A DNA stretch of 64,000 bases from SPCO01 sp964579825 (GTDB taxonomy: Bacteria; Chloroflexota; Limnocylindria; Limnocylindrales; CSP1-4): the NCBI GenBank assembly GCA_964579825.1, contig CAZOHT010000006.1:49999-113998 (forward strand). The letters are read 5' to 3'. Position numbers and translations under genes: made by a program. A model generated the notes under the pieces. It worked only from the letters and a program-made list of their open reading frames with translations, ran no database searches and had not been told where the DNA came from. Below are positions 11,212 to 20,364 of this stretch, one piece after another (the stretch's first letter is position 1; each line of letters opens with the position of its first letter).

Positions 11212-12177
11212 GTGGCGCCGGACTCGGGCGTGACGGACGGCGGTCGGACCCTCTGGGCGGACCTGCGCGGGGCGGTCGGGCGCGCCGTCGTGGGTGGCGA
11301 TGAGACGCTCCGGCTCATCGCGATCGCCCTGCTCGCCGACGGCCACGTCCTGCTCGAGGACGTCCCGGGGACCGGCAAGACGCTGCTCGCCCGGGCCATC
11401 GCCCGCGGACTCGGGCTGTCGACGGCCCGAGTCCAAGGCACGCCGGACCTGCTGCCCGTGGACGTGACCGGTTCGAGCCTGTTCGAGGGCGGCACGTTGC
11501 GCTTCGTGCCGGGTCCGGTCTTCACCCACATCCTGCTGGTCGATGAGATCAACCGAGCGACGCCGCGGACCCAGGCCGCGTTGCTCGAGGCGATGCAAGA
11601 GCGTCAGGTCTCCATCGAGGGCACCACTCGCCCGCTGCCGGACCCGTTCATCGTCCTCGCGACGCAGAACCCGGTCGAGTTCGAAGGGACGTTCGCGTTG
11701 CCCCAGGCCCAGCTCGACCGGTTCCTGCTGCGCGCCGGCCTGGGCTACCCGACCGAGGCCGACGAACGCACGATCGCCCGCCGCTACCAGGCCACCGGCG
11801 AGCCACTCGATGCGATCGAGCCGATCATCGATGGGCCACGGCTGCTGGCCCTGCGCGACGAGGTGCGGCAGATCCGAGTCGGCGACGAGGTGGAGGCGTA
11901 CGTCGTGGCCCTCGTCCGCGCGACGCGCGACCACCCGGACCTGGAGCTGGGTGCCAGCCCACGGGCGACGGTCGCCCTCTATCGCGCCGCCCAGGCCGCC
12001 GCCGTCCTGGCCGGCCGCTCGTTCGTCCTGCCCGACGACGTGAAGGCGCTCGTCCTGCCGGTGCTGGCCCATCGGTTGGTCGTCGACCTGGACCGCAGCC
12101 TCCGCGGGGCATCGGCCGCGTCCGTGCTGGCGACGATCCTCGAGAGCGTGCCCGCCCCGCCGATCCGGACGGACTGA
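11212..12177 (+). CDS. MoxR-family AAA+ ATPase
   Basis: 321 aa. MoxR ATPases act as chaperones for the maturation of partner proteins, often with von Willebrand/DUF58 proteins, as here. Walker A VPGTGKT is at about residues 52-58; Walker B ILLVDEINR and ATPRTQAALLEAMQERQVSIEG follow. Sensor 1 is VLATQNPVEFEGTFALPQAQLDRFL, and the helical lid ends in RHRLVVDLD-like sequence. GTG 11212 is a few bases past the acnA stop; a second GTG at 11230 would give 315 aa, and neither has a good ribosome site. DUF58 and DUF4129 genes follow directly. Confidence 0.93.
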   Translation: MAPDSGVTDGGRTLWADLRGAVGRAVVGGDETLRLIAIALLADGHVLLEDVPGTGKTLLARAIARGLGLSTARVQGTPDLLPVDVTGSSLFEGGTLRFVPGPVFTHILLVDEINRATPRTQAALLEAMQERQVSIEGTTRPLPDPFIVLATQNPVEFEGTFALPQAQLDRFLLRAGLGYPTEADERTIARRYQATGEPLDAIEPIIDGPRLLALRDEVRQIRVGDEVEAYVVALVRATRDHPDLELGASPRATVALYRAAQAAAVLAGRSFVLPDDVKALVLPVLAHRLVVDLDRSLRGASAASVLATILESVPAPPIRTD

Positions 12178-12184
12178 CCCGGCC

Positions 12185-13414
12185 ATGTCACTCGAGGGTG
12201 GCATCAGCCTCGCCCTCCTGCTCGCGGGCTCGTTCCTCGGCGTCCCGATCGCCGTCGTCCTGGGGCTCGTGGGACTCCTGTTCGAACTCGTCCGCCAGGT
12301 CGGATCGCGGCGCGGCCTGACCGACATCCACTACGCCCGGCACCTGGCCCGCGACCGGCTCGAGTGGGGCGACCGGGCGGCGCTGACCGTGTCCATCTGG
12401 AACCGTCGCCGGATGCCGGTCGCCTGGCTGCGGGCCGACGACATCGCGAGCCCCGGGGTCGTCATCGACGAGCGGACGCTGGTCACATCGAGCACGGGGA
12501 CCCCGGCGTTGCGCAACGTGTGGACCCTCGCCCCGTTCGAGCGCGTCGTGCGCGAGTTCCATGTCCATGCCGACCGGCGTGGGGTCTACGAGCTCGGCCC
12601 GGTCTCGCTCGGGATCGGCGACCTGTTCGCCCGGGAGGCGGCCATCGAAGCACGCCCCTCGGTGGACCGATTCCTCGTCCGCCCCCGCACGGTGGCCGCG
12701 CCGACGATCCTCGAGGAGGACCGCTGGGGAGGTGAGGACCGGGCCAGGAGTGGACTTTCCGAGGACCCGAGTCGGTTCGCCGGGATCCGCGACTACGCGC
12801 CGGGCGATCCGATCCGGCGCATCCATCCACGCGCCAGTGCCCGGCTCGGCCGGCCGGTCGTCAAGCGCTTCGAGCCCTCACGCGACCGCGAAGTCCTGCT
12901 CGCGCTCGACATCCAGACGGCGCCGGGGCCGTCCTGGACGGTCGACTTCGACCCCGAGGCGGTCGAGATGCTCTACGTGATGGCCGCCTCCATCACCCGG
13001 TCGCTGTTGGCCGGGCGCGCCGCCGTGGGCCTGAGCGCGGCCGGCTACACAGGGGTCGCATCGCGGTTCGTCCAGCTGCCGGTGTCCTCGGCGCCGGGCC
13101 AGGCGGAGCGCGTCCTCGACCTGCTCGCCCGCCTCTCGACCCATCCGTCGGCGCCGTTCGAGCGGTTGCTCGGCATGATCGGTCGGACGGTCAAGCCCGG
13201 GACGACGGTCGTGGTCCTCACGACCCGCGACCCGCTGTCATTCGTGCCGTTCCTCCGGGGGATCGAGCGGCGCGGGGCGCGCGTCCTGGTGGTGACCTGT
13301 GGAACCGATGGCGTCGCCGACGCGGCCCGGATCCGCCGCGTCGGCCTGACGGCTCGGTGCGTGGCGCTCGACGGGCCGTGGCGGACCGCCGAGCGCCTGG
13401 CGGTGGTCGGGTGA
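12185..13414 (+). CDS. DUF58 (von Willebrand-like) protein
   Basis: 409 aa. Two N-terminal membrane segments (residues about 5-35) are followed by a beta-rich domain. The DUF58 signature comes next: GIRDYAPGDPIRRIHPRASARLG (about 200-222), then VKRFEPSRDREVLLALDIQ, which starts the VWA-like fold. Such proteins are usual partners of MoxR ATPases and may scaffold envelope complexes. The ATG is 7 bases past the MoxR stop, and its own TGA overlaps the GTG of the next gene. The biochemical function is unknown. Confidence 0.9.
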   Translation: MSLEGGISLALLLAGSFLGVPIAVVLGLVGLLFELVRQVGSRRGLTDIHYARHLARDRLEWGDRAALTVSIWNRRRMPVAWLRADDIASPGVVIDERTLVTSSTGTPALRNVWTLAPFERVVREFHVHADRRGVYELGPVSLGIGDLFAREAAIEARPSVDRFLVRPRTVAAPTILEEDRWGGEDRARSGLSEDPSRFAGIRDYAPGDPIRRIHPRASARLGRPVVKRFEPSRDREVLLALDIQTAPGPSWTVDFDPEAVEMLYVMAASITRSLLAGRAAVGLSAAGYTGVASRFVQLPVSSAPGQAERVLDLLARLSTHPSAPFERLLGMIGRTVKPGTTVVVLTTRDPLSFVPFLRGIERRGARVLVVTCGTDGVADAARIRRVGLTARCVALDGPWRTAERLAVVG

Positions 13415-14763
13415 CGCCGGATCCCGCCACCGCCCGACGCCGGGACTACCTCGACCTGGTCCCCGTGGCCCTGGTCGTCGTCGCGGAGGCCGCCTGGGTC
13501 TCGGTCGTCGGCGGGTTCATCCAGGAGATCCGCCTGCAGGCGCCGGTCCTGGGGATCCCGGTCATGGCGGTCTTCGTGGCGGCCGGGATCGTGGCGGCCC
13601 GGACGATCGGCCCGCGACTCGGGCGAACCTGGACGGTGGTCGGCCTGCTGCTGAGCCTCCTCGCCGGCCTCGTCGGCTGGTTGCTCGCGCCGGAGGCCCG
13701 TGTCGCGCTCGCCGCAGGCGACCCGGCGGCCGCCATCGCCGAGAACCCGGGCGGGTGGGTCGCCGGGCTGGCGATGCTGCGCGGCTACGCCAACGCGCGC
13801 TTCCCGATCACGGCCGCCACGGTGAACCACATGCTCCAGCTCGGGATCCCGGGGTTGGCCGTGCTCGCGGTCATCGGCGGCGCGATCGTCGAGCCGTGGC
13901 GCGGCATCTTCCTCGCCGACACGCTGGTCGCGGCGGTCGTCTTCGTCGGCTGCGGCACGCTCGCCGCGACCGTCGCGCGGCAGCGAGCCGTCGACGTGGA
14001 GCATCGGGACTGGCGCCGCAACCGCTCCTGGCTGGGCCTGCTCATCGGCGCGGTCGGGATCGCGACGGTCGTGGCCACGGCATCGTCCGGCGTCCTGGGA
14101 CCGCTCATCCCGGTGGTGCTCGGGATCCTGTTGGTGCCGTTCCTCATCCTGGCCATCGCCTTCGGGACCGAACGCCGCACCTTCCGCATCGTCGGGATCT
14201 TCACCGCCGTCGCGGTCGTCATCTACCTGGTGGTGACGTCGGTGGAACCACCATCCGAGCCACCGCCGGCGGCCGGCGGCTCGGGAGGACTTCCGCCGGC
14301 GACCCCCGAGACAGATCCGGCGGTGATCCTGGGCCTGGGTGGGCTCGGCGTCGTCTTGACGCTCATCGCGGTGGCGATCCTCATCCGGTTGTGGATGGGC
14401 CGCGTGAGTGCCATCGAGGCCGATCTGCACGAGATCCGCACGATCGATCGGAGCGACGGTCCCCCCACCGCTCGCGGGCGTGGCCGTCGGAGGCGCGGAC
14501 CGGCCCCGACGGATGCGGTCGCGGCCTACATCGCGCTCGTGGACGACCTCGACCACCGACCCGCCGTCCGACGCGACCCGTCCGAGACGCCCGCCGAACA
14601 CGCCCGGCGACTGCGCGCCGACGACCTCGGCGGACTGTCGCTGGACCTGCTGGCGGCCGACTACGCGCTCGCCCGATTCGGCGGTGTGGCGCTCTCGGCC
14701 AGGGAGGATCGGCGGGCGGTCGCCCGCTGGCGGCGGCTGCGTGGTCGCCTGGGCCGGGGCTGA
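13411..14763 (+). CDS. Polytopic membrane protein with C-terminal DUF4129
   Basis: 450 aa. About eight or nine hydrophobic segments fill residues 10-340, including LDLVPVALVVVAEAAWVSVV and VILGLGGLGVVLTLIAVAILI. A cytoplasmic tail follows that matches DUF4129 (AAYIALVDDLDHRP, ETPAEHARRLRADD, LDLLAADYALARFGG). In MoxR/DUF58 operons this domain usually ends a transglutaminase-like protein. Here I see no Cys-His-Asp transglutaminase core, so only the membrane and DUF4129 parts remain. The GTG overlaps the DUF58 stop (GTGA). Confidence 0.82.
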   Translation: MTPDPATARRRDYLDLVPVALVVVAEAAWVSVVGGFIQEIRLQAPVLGIPVMAVFVAAGIVAARTIGPRLGRTWTVVGLLLSLLAGLVGWLLAPEARVALAAGDPAAAIAENPGGWVAGLAMLRGYANARFPITAATVNHMLQLGIPGLAVLAVIGGAIVEPWRGIFLADTLVAAVVFVGCGTLAATVARQRAVDVEHRDWRRNRSWLGLLIGAVGIATVVATASSGVLGPLIPVVLGILLVPFLILAIAFGTERRTFRIVGIFTAVAVVIYLVVTSVEPPSEPPPAAGGSGGLPPATPETDPAVILGLGGLGVVLTLIAVAILIRLWMGRVSAIEADLHEIRTIDRSDGPPTARGRGRRRRGPAPTDAVAAYIALVDDLDHRPAVRRDPSETPAEHARRLRADDLGGLSLDLLAADYALARFGGVALSAREDRRAVARWRRLRGRLGRG

Positions 14764-14769
14764 CACGAG

Positions 14770-14798
14770 GAAGCCCCCGGGGGAGGGCCGAGGGCTTC
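14770..14798 (+). terminator. Candidate terminator after the MoxR-DUF58-DUF4129 operon
   Basis: GAAGCCC (14770-14776) and GGGCTTC (14792-14798) form a stem with a GC-rich centre, 7 bases past the last stop codon of the operon. Only a short T-poor tail follows. Confidence 0.5.
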
Positions 14799-14901
14799 GT
14801 CGCGGAGGAGAGCTGCTGTGCCGTGTGACGACCCGCCGCTCGGCTCCGTGACGCGCAGCTCGATCCCGGGCAGCAGGCGACCGACGAGAGGCCGAAGGGG
14901 G

Positions 14902-14978
<77 letters not shown>

Positions 14979-15019
14979 CGGGATCGCGACGCCGCACAGG
15001 GGCGTCGGATGCGGCGCTG

Positions 15020-15049
15020 ATCATACCCGCAGGTCAGGCCAGCGGGCAA
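15020..15049 (-). promoter_or_regulatory. Promoter for tRNA-Val
   Basis: On the minus strand TTGCCC (15044-15049) and TATGAT (15020-15025) are separated by 18 bases. Transcription would start about 35 bases before the tRNA. The boxes overlap the 3' end of the DUF167 gene, so the tRNA can be made independently of that operon. Confidence 0.5.
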
Positions 15050-15296
15050 CGATCGTCTCGGGCGGGACGTCCTTCGCCGCCACGACCTTCTGTCGGGCGG
15101 ACGCCCCGCTCACGAGGCGCAGGTCGCGTCTCGGGACGCCGAGGCGGTCGGCCAGGAGCCGCAGCAGCGCCTCGTTGGCGGCACCGTCGACCGGCGGCGC
15201 GGTCACCCGGACGCGCAGGACGCCATCCACGACCCCATCGACGTCGTCGCGAGCGGCTCGAGGGGTCAGTCGGACGACGAAACGGACCTCAGGCAC
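15021..15296 (-). CDS. DUF167 (YggU-type) small protein
   Basis: 91 aa, the normal size for this family. Family stretches are VRLTPRAARDDVDGV near the N-terminus, RVRVTAPPVDGAANEALLRLLADRLGVP in the middle, and SGASARQKVVAA. The function is unknown. It overlaps the yggS stop by 8 bases, and yggS-yggU-type pairing downstream of ftsZ is common in bacteria, so it ends the division cluster here. Confidence 0.9.
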   Translation of the reverse strand: MPEVRFVVRLTPRAARDDVDGVVDGVLRVRVTAPPVDGAANEALLRLLADRLGVPRRDLRLVSGASARQKVVAAKDVPPETIVARWPDLRV

Positions 15297-16008
15297 CGGA
15301 GTCGGTCGGTCGACGCTCCCCGAACAGGGCCCGTCCGACCCGGACGATCGTGGCGCCTTCCTCGACGGCGACCGGATAGTCGTCGCTCATCCCCATCGAC
15401 AGCTCCGGCCCGAGCGCGTGGCCCGCTGCCCGGAGGTCAGCTGCGACGTCGCGCAGGCGCCGGAACGTCGGGCGGGCCGCCTCGGCGTCGGCGACGAGCC
15501 GGCCGATCGTCATCAGGCCGCGCACCTCCAGGTGGTCGCACCCGGCCAGCTCGTCGACGGCGGCCGCCAACTCCCCCACCTCGAAGCCGGCCTTGGCCGG
15601 GTCGTCGTCGACGTTGACCTGGAGCAGGATCGGCAGCCGCGTCCCGGGGCGGACCTCGCCGACGAGGCGGTCCAGGCGCCGACCCAGGTCCACCGAATCC
15701 ACCGACTGGATCACGTCGAACAGTTCGACCGCCTTGCGGGCCTTGTTCGACTGGAGCGGTCCGACCAGGTGCCACGTGACGCCGGGCAGGACCGGGACCT
15801 TGTCGGCCGCCTCCTGGACACGGTTCTCCCCGAGGGTCGTGAGGCCGGCCACGATCGCCGCACGCAACCGCTCGGGCGGGACGGTCTTCGAGACGGCCAC
15901 CAACGTGACCGAAGAGGGGTCGCGCCCGGCGACGGAACACGCGTCGGCGATGCGCTGCAGGACGGTCTCGCGGGCGCGGTCGAACGCGGCGACGTCGAGC
16001 GGGTTCAT
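15289..16008 (-). CDS. YggS/PROSC-family pyridoxal-phosphate homeostasis protein
   Basis: 239 aa, a single-domain TIM-barrel PLP-binding protein related to the N-domain of alanine racemase. Members buffer free PLP rather than catalyse a known reaction. The PLP-lysine segment is LVAVSKTVPPERL (Lys at about residue 41). Other signatures are LGENRVQEAADK, WHLVGPLQSNKARKAVE and LSMGMSDDYPVAVEEGATIVRVGRALFGER. It lies 33 bases past the ftsZ stop in the same direction, as in many Gram-positive division clusters. Confidence 0.95.
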   Translation of the reverse strand: MNPLDVAAFDRARETVLQRIADACSVAGRDPSSVTLVAVSKTVPPERLRAAIVAGLTTLGENRVQEAADKVPVLPGVTWHLVGPLQSNKARKAVELFDVIQSVDSVDLGRRLDRLVGEVRPGTRLPILLQVNVDDDPAKAGFEVGELAAAVDELAGCDHLEVRGLMTIGRLVADAEAARPTFRRLRDVAADLRAAGHALGPELSMGMSDDYPVAVEEGATIVRVGRALFGERRPTDSGA

Positions 16009-16041
16009 GCGTCGGCGTCCGGTGGCGTCACCACCGGTCGG

Positions 16042-17274
16042 CTACTTCCGGCGAAGGAAGCTGGGGATCTCCAGGTCGTCCGCGTCGTAGGTCGTCGCGG
16101 CTCGCTTGGCCGGCGCCGGCTCGCCGACGGACCGCGACGGCGCGCTGACGAGGGCGGCGAGCTCGTCATCGCCGACGGTCGACGGGCTGTACGACGGAGC
16201 GTCCACCGTCTCGTCGCGCTGGCGCTGCAGCTCGTCGAGGAAGTCGCGCTCGCGCGGCTGGCGGAGCGAGCCGGTCGTGTCCATGACCCCGGTCGCCTCG
16301 CGGGCGCTCGACTGGCGCTTGCGGCCACCGTCGAAGCCCGTCGCGATGACGGTGATCATGACTTCGTCGCCGAGGCGCTCGTTGAAGCTCGTGCCGAAGA
16401 TGATGTTGGCTTCCGGGTCCGCGGCGGCGCGGATCTCCTCGGCGGCCTCCGTCACCTCGTACAGGCTCAGGTTGGACGAACCGGTGATGTTGAACAGGAT
16501 GCCCTGCGCGCCCGCGATGTCGACCTCGAGCAGCGGGCTGGCGATCGCCTGGCGGGCGGCCTCGACGGCGCGGTTCTCGCCGGTCGCCCGGCCGATGCCC
16601 ATCAGGGCGGACCCGGCGTCCTTCATGATCGCGCGGACGTCGGCGAAGTCGAGGTTGATGAGGCCCGGCATGGTGATGATGTCGCTGATGCCCTGGACGC
16701 CCTGGCGCAGGACGTCGTCGACGACCCGGAACGCGTCGATGATGCTGGTGTTCTTCTGGACGACGTCCTTGAGTCGGTCGTTCGGGATCGTGATCAGGGT
16801 GTCGACCTGGGCCTTGAGCTCCTCCGCCGCCTTCTCCGCGATCAGCTTGCGCTTGTTGCCTTCGAACGCGAACGGCTTGGTGACGACCGCGATCGTGAGG
16901 GCGCCGCCCTCCTTGGCGATCTGGGCCACGACCGGGGCCGCGCCGGAGCCGGTGCCGCCGCCGAGACCCGCGGTGATGAACACCATGTCCGAGCCTTCGA
17001 GGGCCTGCGACAGCTTCTCCGAATCCTCCTCAGCCGACCGCTGGCCGATGCCCGAGTCACCACCGGCACCAAGGCCGCGGGTGACCTTGTCACCGATGCG
17101 GATCTTGTGCGGGGCATCCGCCTGCAGGAGCGCCTGGGCGTCCGTGTTGCAGGCGATGAACTCCACGCCCATCATCTCGGCGCGGATCATCCGGTTGACG
17201 GCATTGCTGCCACCACCACCCACTCCGATGACGCGGATCAGCGCGAAGTTCTCGGAATCGGATCGCAGCGGCAT
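16042..17274 (-). CDS. ftsZ: Cell division protein FtsZ
   Basis: 410 aa tubulin-like GTPase that forms the Z-ring. N-terminal IRVIGVGGGGSNAVNRMI, the tubulin signature GLGGGTGSGAAPVVA (about residue 105), the synergy loop region NLDFADVRAIMKDAGSALMGIG and the GTP-site stretch ITGSSNLSLYEV are all present. A variable linker follows, and the C-terminus DDLEIPSFLRRK is the conserved peptide that binds FtsA and other tethers. ATG 17274 is chosen because GGAGGAGAGG lies just upstream and MPLRSDSENFALIRVIG is a normal start. A 538-bp spacer separates it from ftsA, so it probably has its own promoter. Confidence 0.98.
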   Translation of the reverse strand: MPLRSDSENFALIRVIGVGGGGSNAVNRMIRAEMMGVEFIACNTDAQALLQADAPHKIRIGDKVTRGLGAGGDSGIGQRSAEEDSEKLSQALEGSDMVFITAGLGGGTGSGAAPVVAQIAKEGGALTIAVVTKPFAFEGNKRKLIAEKAAEELKAQVDTLITIPNDRLKDVVQKNTSIIDAFRVVDDVLRQGVQGISDIITMPGLINLDFADVRAIMKDAGSALMGIGRATGENRAVEAARQAIASPLLEVDIAGAQGILFNITGSSNLSLYEVTEAAEEIRAAADPEANIIFGTSFNERLGDEVMITVIATGFDGGRKRQSSAREATGVMDTTGSLRQPRERDFLDELQRQRDETVDAPSYSPSTVGDDELAALVSAPSRSVGEPAPAKRAATTYDADDLEIPSFLRRK

Positions 17275-17812
17275 CGGCCTCTCCTCCGGTGACCCTGGGG
17301 TCATGTCGTCTCGGTACGTTGGAGAACGGACCCACGGGGTGGGGTGCGCGCGCTGGCCCGCTCGGTTCGGGCGAGTATAGCGCCGGGCCGTCCGGACGGG
17401 TACAGGGCAGATGCGAGCCCCCTCGTGGCCCGGTGCCGAGGCGCACCGGCCGAGTGTACCGAGGCGGGCAGGCATTGCCCCGACCGTGTCCGCCGCGGGA
17501 CCACCGACGGCCACGAGACCGCCAGATCTGCACCCGGGGACTCTTGGGCGGACTCGTCGGTTCGCGGAGGCAGGCCGACGCGTGACTACTGACTCGGCCC
17601 ACGCTCGGATCGGGATGGATCCGCGCTCAGATCACCCGGTCGCGGCGTTCGAGCGCGCCGAAGCAAGCTGTGGGTTGGAGTTTGGCGGAGTGGCGGGTCG
17701 CCGACGCCCGACTAGCCGTCCCACGGCTTCACCCGATGCAACCTCGCCGTGCCACCCAGCCGACCTACCGGGCTACCCAGTCGCCCTATCTCCGTGCCGC
17801 GCGCACCCGAAT
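17275..17812. other. 538-bp spacer between ftsA and ftsZ, candidate ftsZ control region
   Basis: No credible gene on either strand. It is the only long gap in the whole division cluster, where other junctions overlap or nearly touch. Two -10-like hexamers are visible on the minus strand, TATACT (17374-17379) and TACACT (17453-17458), each without a good -35 box. A separately regulated ftsZ promoter is the likely content. Confidence 0.5.
17374..17379 (-). promoter_or_regulatory. Candidate -10 box upstream of ftsZ
   Basis: TATACT on the minus strand, five of six matches to TATAAT and unusual in so GC-rich a spacer, about 95 bases before the ftsZ start. No convincing -35 hexamer is found at 16-18 bases. 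Confidence 0.3.
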
Positions 17813-19045
17813 CTACGGGAAGACGCTCCGGAGGGCGTCGCGCAGGCGACCCAGGCCGCCCATCGCCGGCGCGGACTCGTAGCGCAGCGGCTCGCCGGCG
17901 GTCAGGCTGATGGCGCCCCACTGGAGCAGGCCCACGGCCGTGCTGTAGCTCGGGTTGACGAGCGTGTCGATGAGGCCGCTGATGCCGACGGGCGCCGCGA
18001 CCCGGACCGGCATCTCGAGGACATCGCGGCCCAGCTCGGCGGCGCCGGCCAGCTGCGACGCCCCACCGGTCAGGACGATCCCGGCCGGCAGCATCCCGAC
18101 GCCCGCGGCGCGCATCTCGTTGCGGACCAGCTCGAACGTCTCGCGCATGCGCGCCTCGATGATCTGGCAGACCTCGAGGCGGCTGACGGTCCGGCCGGCG
18201 TCGTCGCCCAGGACCGAGACCGCGATCTCCTCGTCGTCGCGGACCTGGCGCAGGTCGCACGTGCCGTGGCTGACCTTCAGTTCCTCGGCGACCTGGAGGC
18301 TCGTCTTGAGCCCGATCGCCACGTCGTTGGTGACGTTGCTGCCACCGACCGGCAGGACCCGGGTGTGGAACGGCGAGCCGTCCTGGAACAGGGCGAGGTC
18401 GATCGTGCCGGCGCCGATGTCCGCGACCGCGACGCCCAGTTCCTTCTCCGTGTCGGACAGGACGGCCTCGGCGGCCGCCAGCGAATCGGCGACCAGCTCG
18501 TCGATCTTGACCCCGGCCGCGCCGACGCACTTCGACAGGTTCTGGACCGCCGTGGCGGAGGCGGTGACGATGTGGGTCTCGACCTCGAGTCGCAGGGCGC
18601 TCATCCCGAGCGGATCCTTGACGCCCTCCTGGCCGTCGACCGTGAATCCGCGCCGCTCGACGTGCAGGACCTCGCGGTTGGACGGGATCGACACGGCCCG
18701 GGCGACGTCGATCGCTCGGTTGATATCCTCGCGCGTGACCTCTCGATGGTGGGCGGTGACGGCGACCTGGCCGGACGAATTCAGGCTCTCGACATGCTGG
18801 CCGCCGACGCCGACGAACGCCCGGTCGATCTTCCAGCCGGACAGGCGCTCGGCGCGCTCGACCGCGTCCGCGATGGATCGGACGGTCTGGTCGATGTTGA
18901 TGACGACGCCCTTCTTGAGACCGGAGGCGGGCACGGTGCCGTGGCCCATGATCGTCAGGCGCCCGTCACGGCTCACCTCGCCCATCAGGGCGCAGACCTT
19001 GCTCGTGCCGACGTCGATGCCGACGAGGACCGCTTCTCGTTCCAC
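17813..19045 (-). CDS. ftsA: Cell division protein FtsA
   Basis: 410 aa actin-like ATPase that tethers FtsZ to the membrane. The phosphate-1 loop VGIDVGTSKVCALMGEV is at the N-terminus. VGVGGQHVESLNSSG, VADIGAGTIDLALF (phosphate 2, about residue 200) and VLTGGASQLAGAAELGRDVL (adenosine region) are typical. The C-terminus LGRLRDALRSVFP ends in a short amphipathic, basic helix suited to membrane binding. It lies 25 bases after sbp. Presence of FtsA argues against an actinobacterial origin. Confidence 0.97.
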   Translation of the reverse strand: MEREAVLVGIDVGTSKVCALMGEVSRDGRLTIMGHGTVPASGLKKGVVINIDQTVRSIADAVERAERLSGWKIDRAFVGVGGQHVESLNSSGQVAVTAHHREVTREDINRAIDVARAVSIPSNREVLHVERRGFTVDGQEGVKDPLGMSALRLEVETHIVTASATAVQNLSKCVGAAGVKIDELVADSLAAAEAVLSDTEKELGVAVADIGAGTIDLALFQDGSPFHTRVLPVGGSNVTNDVAIGLKTSLQVAEELKVSHGTCDLRQVRDDEEIAVSVLGDDAGRTVSRLEVCQIIEARMRETFELVRNEMRAAGVGMLPAGIVLTGGASQLAGAAELGRDVLEMPVRVAAPVGISGLIDTLVNPSYSTAVGLLQWGAISLTAGEPLRYESAPAMGGLGRLRDALRSVFP

Positions 19046-19070
19046 CGGCTGTCTTGCTCCGTTCCGTGTC

Positions 19071-19394
19071 CTAGAGGAAGTGACGCCGGATGAGCGCCAC
19101 GTTGTTGAAGATCCGAAGACCGAAGGTGATCAGCGCGACCAGGTACAGGTCCAGCCCGAGTCGATCCCCGATGAACGTGAGGAGGACCGCCGTGATGGCA
19201 TTGACCAGGAACCCGCTGATGAAGATGCGATTGTCGTAGACCCCGTCCAACTCGGCCCGGACCGCCCCCAGGACGGAGTCGAGCGCCGCCAGGATGGCGA
19301 CGGCCGAGTATCGACTGAGCTCGAAGCTGACGTTGACGTCGAGGACAAGGCCCGCCAGGACCCCGACGAGGAGCCCGAGCAGGGGAAGCAGCAC
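19071..19394 (-). CDS. sbp: Small basic protein (Sbp, DUF1290)
   Basis: 107 aa membrane protein with three hydrophobic helices (MLLPLLGLLVGVLAGLVLDV, the FISGFLVNAITAVLLTFIGD region, and YLVALITFGLRIFNNVALIRRHFL). The central SRYSAVAILAALDSVLGAVRAELDG and the C-terminal LRIFNNVALIRR are the DUF1290 hallmarks. In Bacillus and relatives sbp sits between ftsQ-type genes and ftsA, exactly as here. The function is unknown, although a link to division is supported by position. Confidence 0.93.
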   Translation of the reverse strand: MLLPLLGLLVGVLAGLVLDVNVSFELSRYSAVAILAALDSVLGAVRAELDGVYDNRIFISGFLVNAITAVLLTFIGDRLGLDLYLVALITFGLRIFNNVALIRRHFL

Positions 19395-19515
19395 GCCGAC
19401 GTCACCCTCACTCCGACAGGTTTTGGCAAGGCTACCCGACGGCGCGCGGGCGCGGCAACCCGACGCGCAGCCGGTGCGGGCCTGACGGCCGGTGCCTGGG
19501 CCACGAGCGTGCCGA

Positions 19516-20364
19516 TCACGGGCTCGGGCTCGGCTCTGGGGTCTCGTTGGGCAGGTACGTGCCGTCCGTGTCCGACGCCAGGATGACCCGGTCGACGGTC
19601 GCCTCGCGGCCGTACAGGAGGCTGCGCAGGAGGCGCACCTGGCCCGGGATGAGCTCCGGGGTCCGCAGGCTGGCGGTGTAGTAGCCGAACACGGCGGTCC
19701 AGCTGGCGGGTCGCGCCCGGACGATGAACCCGTTCTCGTCGGTCACCCAGACGATGAGCTGTTCCGCGCCACTGCCGACGTCCGCCGGGACGAGCGAGGC
19801 CAGGCGGGTCGCGGCGTCGAGGTCCACGGTATCGAGGTGGGCTCCGACCGACAGTCCGGCCGACGACGCCCGGCGATCCTCGACGACGGGCAAGCCCTCG
19901 CCAGCCTCCGGCGCGTCCTCCGTCAACCGGGCGAACAGCTCGCCATCGGCGCCGGCGAGGTACCGACGGGCGCCGACCTTCCAGACCATGACCGCCTCGC
20001 GCTCCTTCACCGCCACCGCCAGGGTGTGCGGCAGGCTGACCGTGACCCGGGCCGAATCGATCGTCGGCAGGTCGCGCAGGGCCGCCTCGAGCGGGCCGGT
20101 CTGGAGCGTGAACAGGTTGGATCCCTTGGCGCTCTCGATCGCGGCGTGGACGTCCTCGGGGTCGGTGAAGGTGACGCCGGACAGCTCGATGTCGGTCTGG
20201 TCGAAGGCGGACGAGGAACTGACGCCATAGATGGCGGCCGCGGCCACGAGCACGGCCAGGGCGGCGCCCGCGCGGACGCGCGACAACCCCGCCGACGAAC
20301 GCCGGACGGACCGCGAACGACGGGTCGGGACGCTGGTCCTTCGAGCGGACGGTCGCAGGCTCAT
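19516..20364 (-). CDS. ftsQ: Cell division protein FtsQ/DivIB
   Basis: 282 aa bitopic divisome protein. A very basic cytoplasmic N-terminus (residues 1-30, many Arg/Ser) leads to one membrane helix (AGAALAVLVAAAAIYGVSSS). A POTRA domain follows (FDQTDIELSGVTFTDPEDVHAAIESAKGSNLFTL), then the FtsQ domain with LPTIDSARVTVSLPHTLAVAVKEREAVMVWK. The Pro/Ser tail (ETPEPSPSP) is outside. The ATG overlaps the ddl stop by 4 bases. Order ddl-ftsQ-sbp-ftsA is classical. Confidence 0.93.
   Translation of the reverse strand: MSLRPSARRTSVPTRRSRSVRRSSAGLSRVRAGAALAVLVAAAAIYGVSSSSAFDQTDIELSGVTFTDPEDVHAAIESAKGSNLFTLQTGPLEAALRDLPTIDSARVTVSLPHTLAVAVKEREAVMVWKVGARRYLAGADGELFARLTEDAPEAGEGLPVVEDRRASSAGLSVGAHLDTVDLDAATRLASLVPADVGSGAEQLIVWVTDENGFIVRARPASWTAVFGYYTASLRTPELIPGQVRLLRSLLYGREATVDRVILASDTDGTYLPNETPEPSPSP

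Noticed and set aside
12507..12525. CGTTGCGCAACG resembling the centre of the parS-like site
   Set aside because: It lacks the outer GTC/GAC bases and lies in the DUF58 coding sequence far from parAB.
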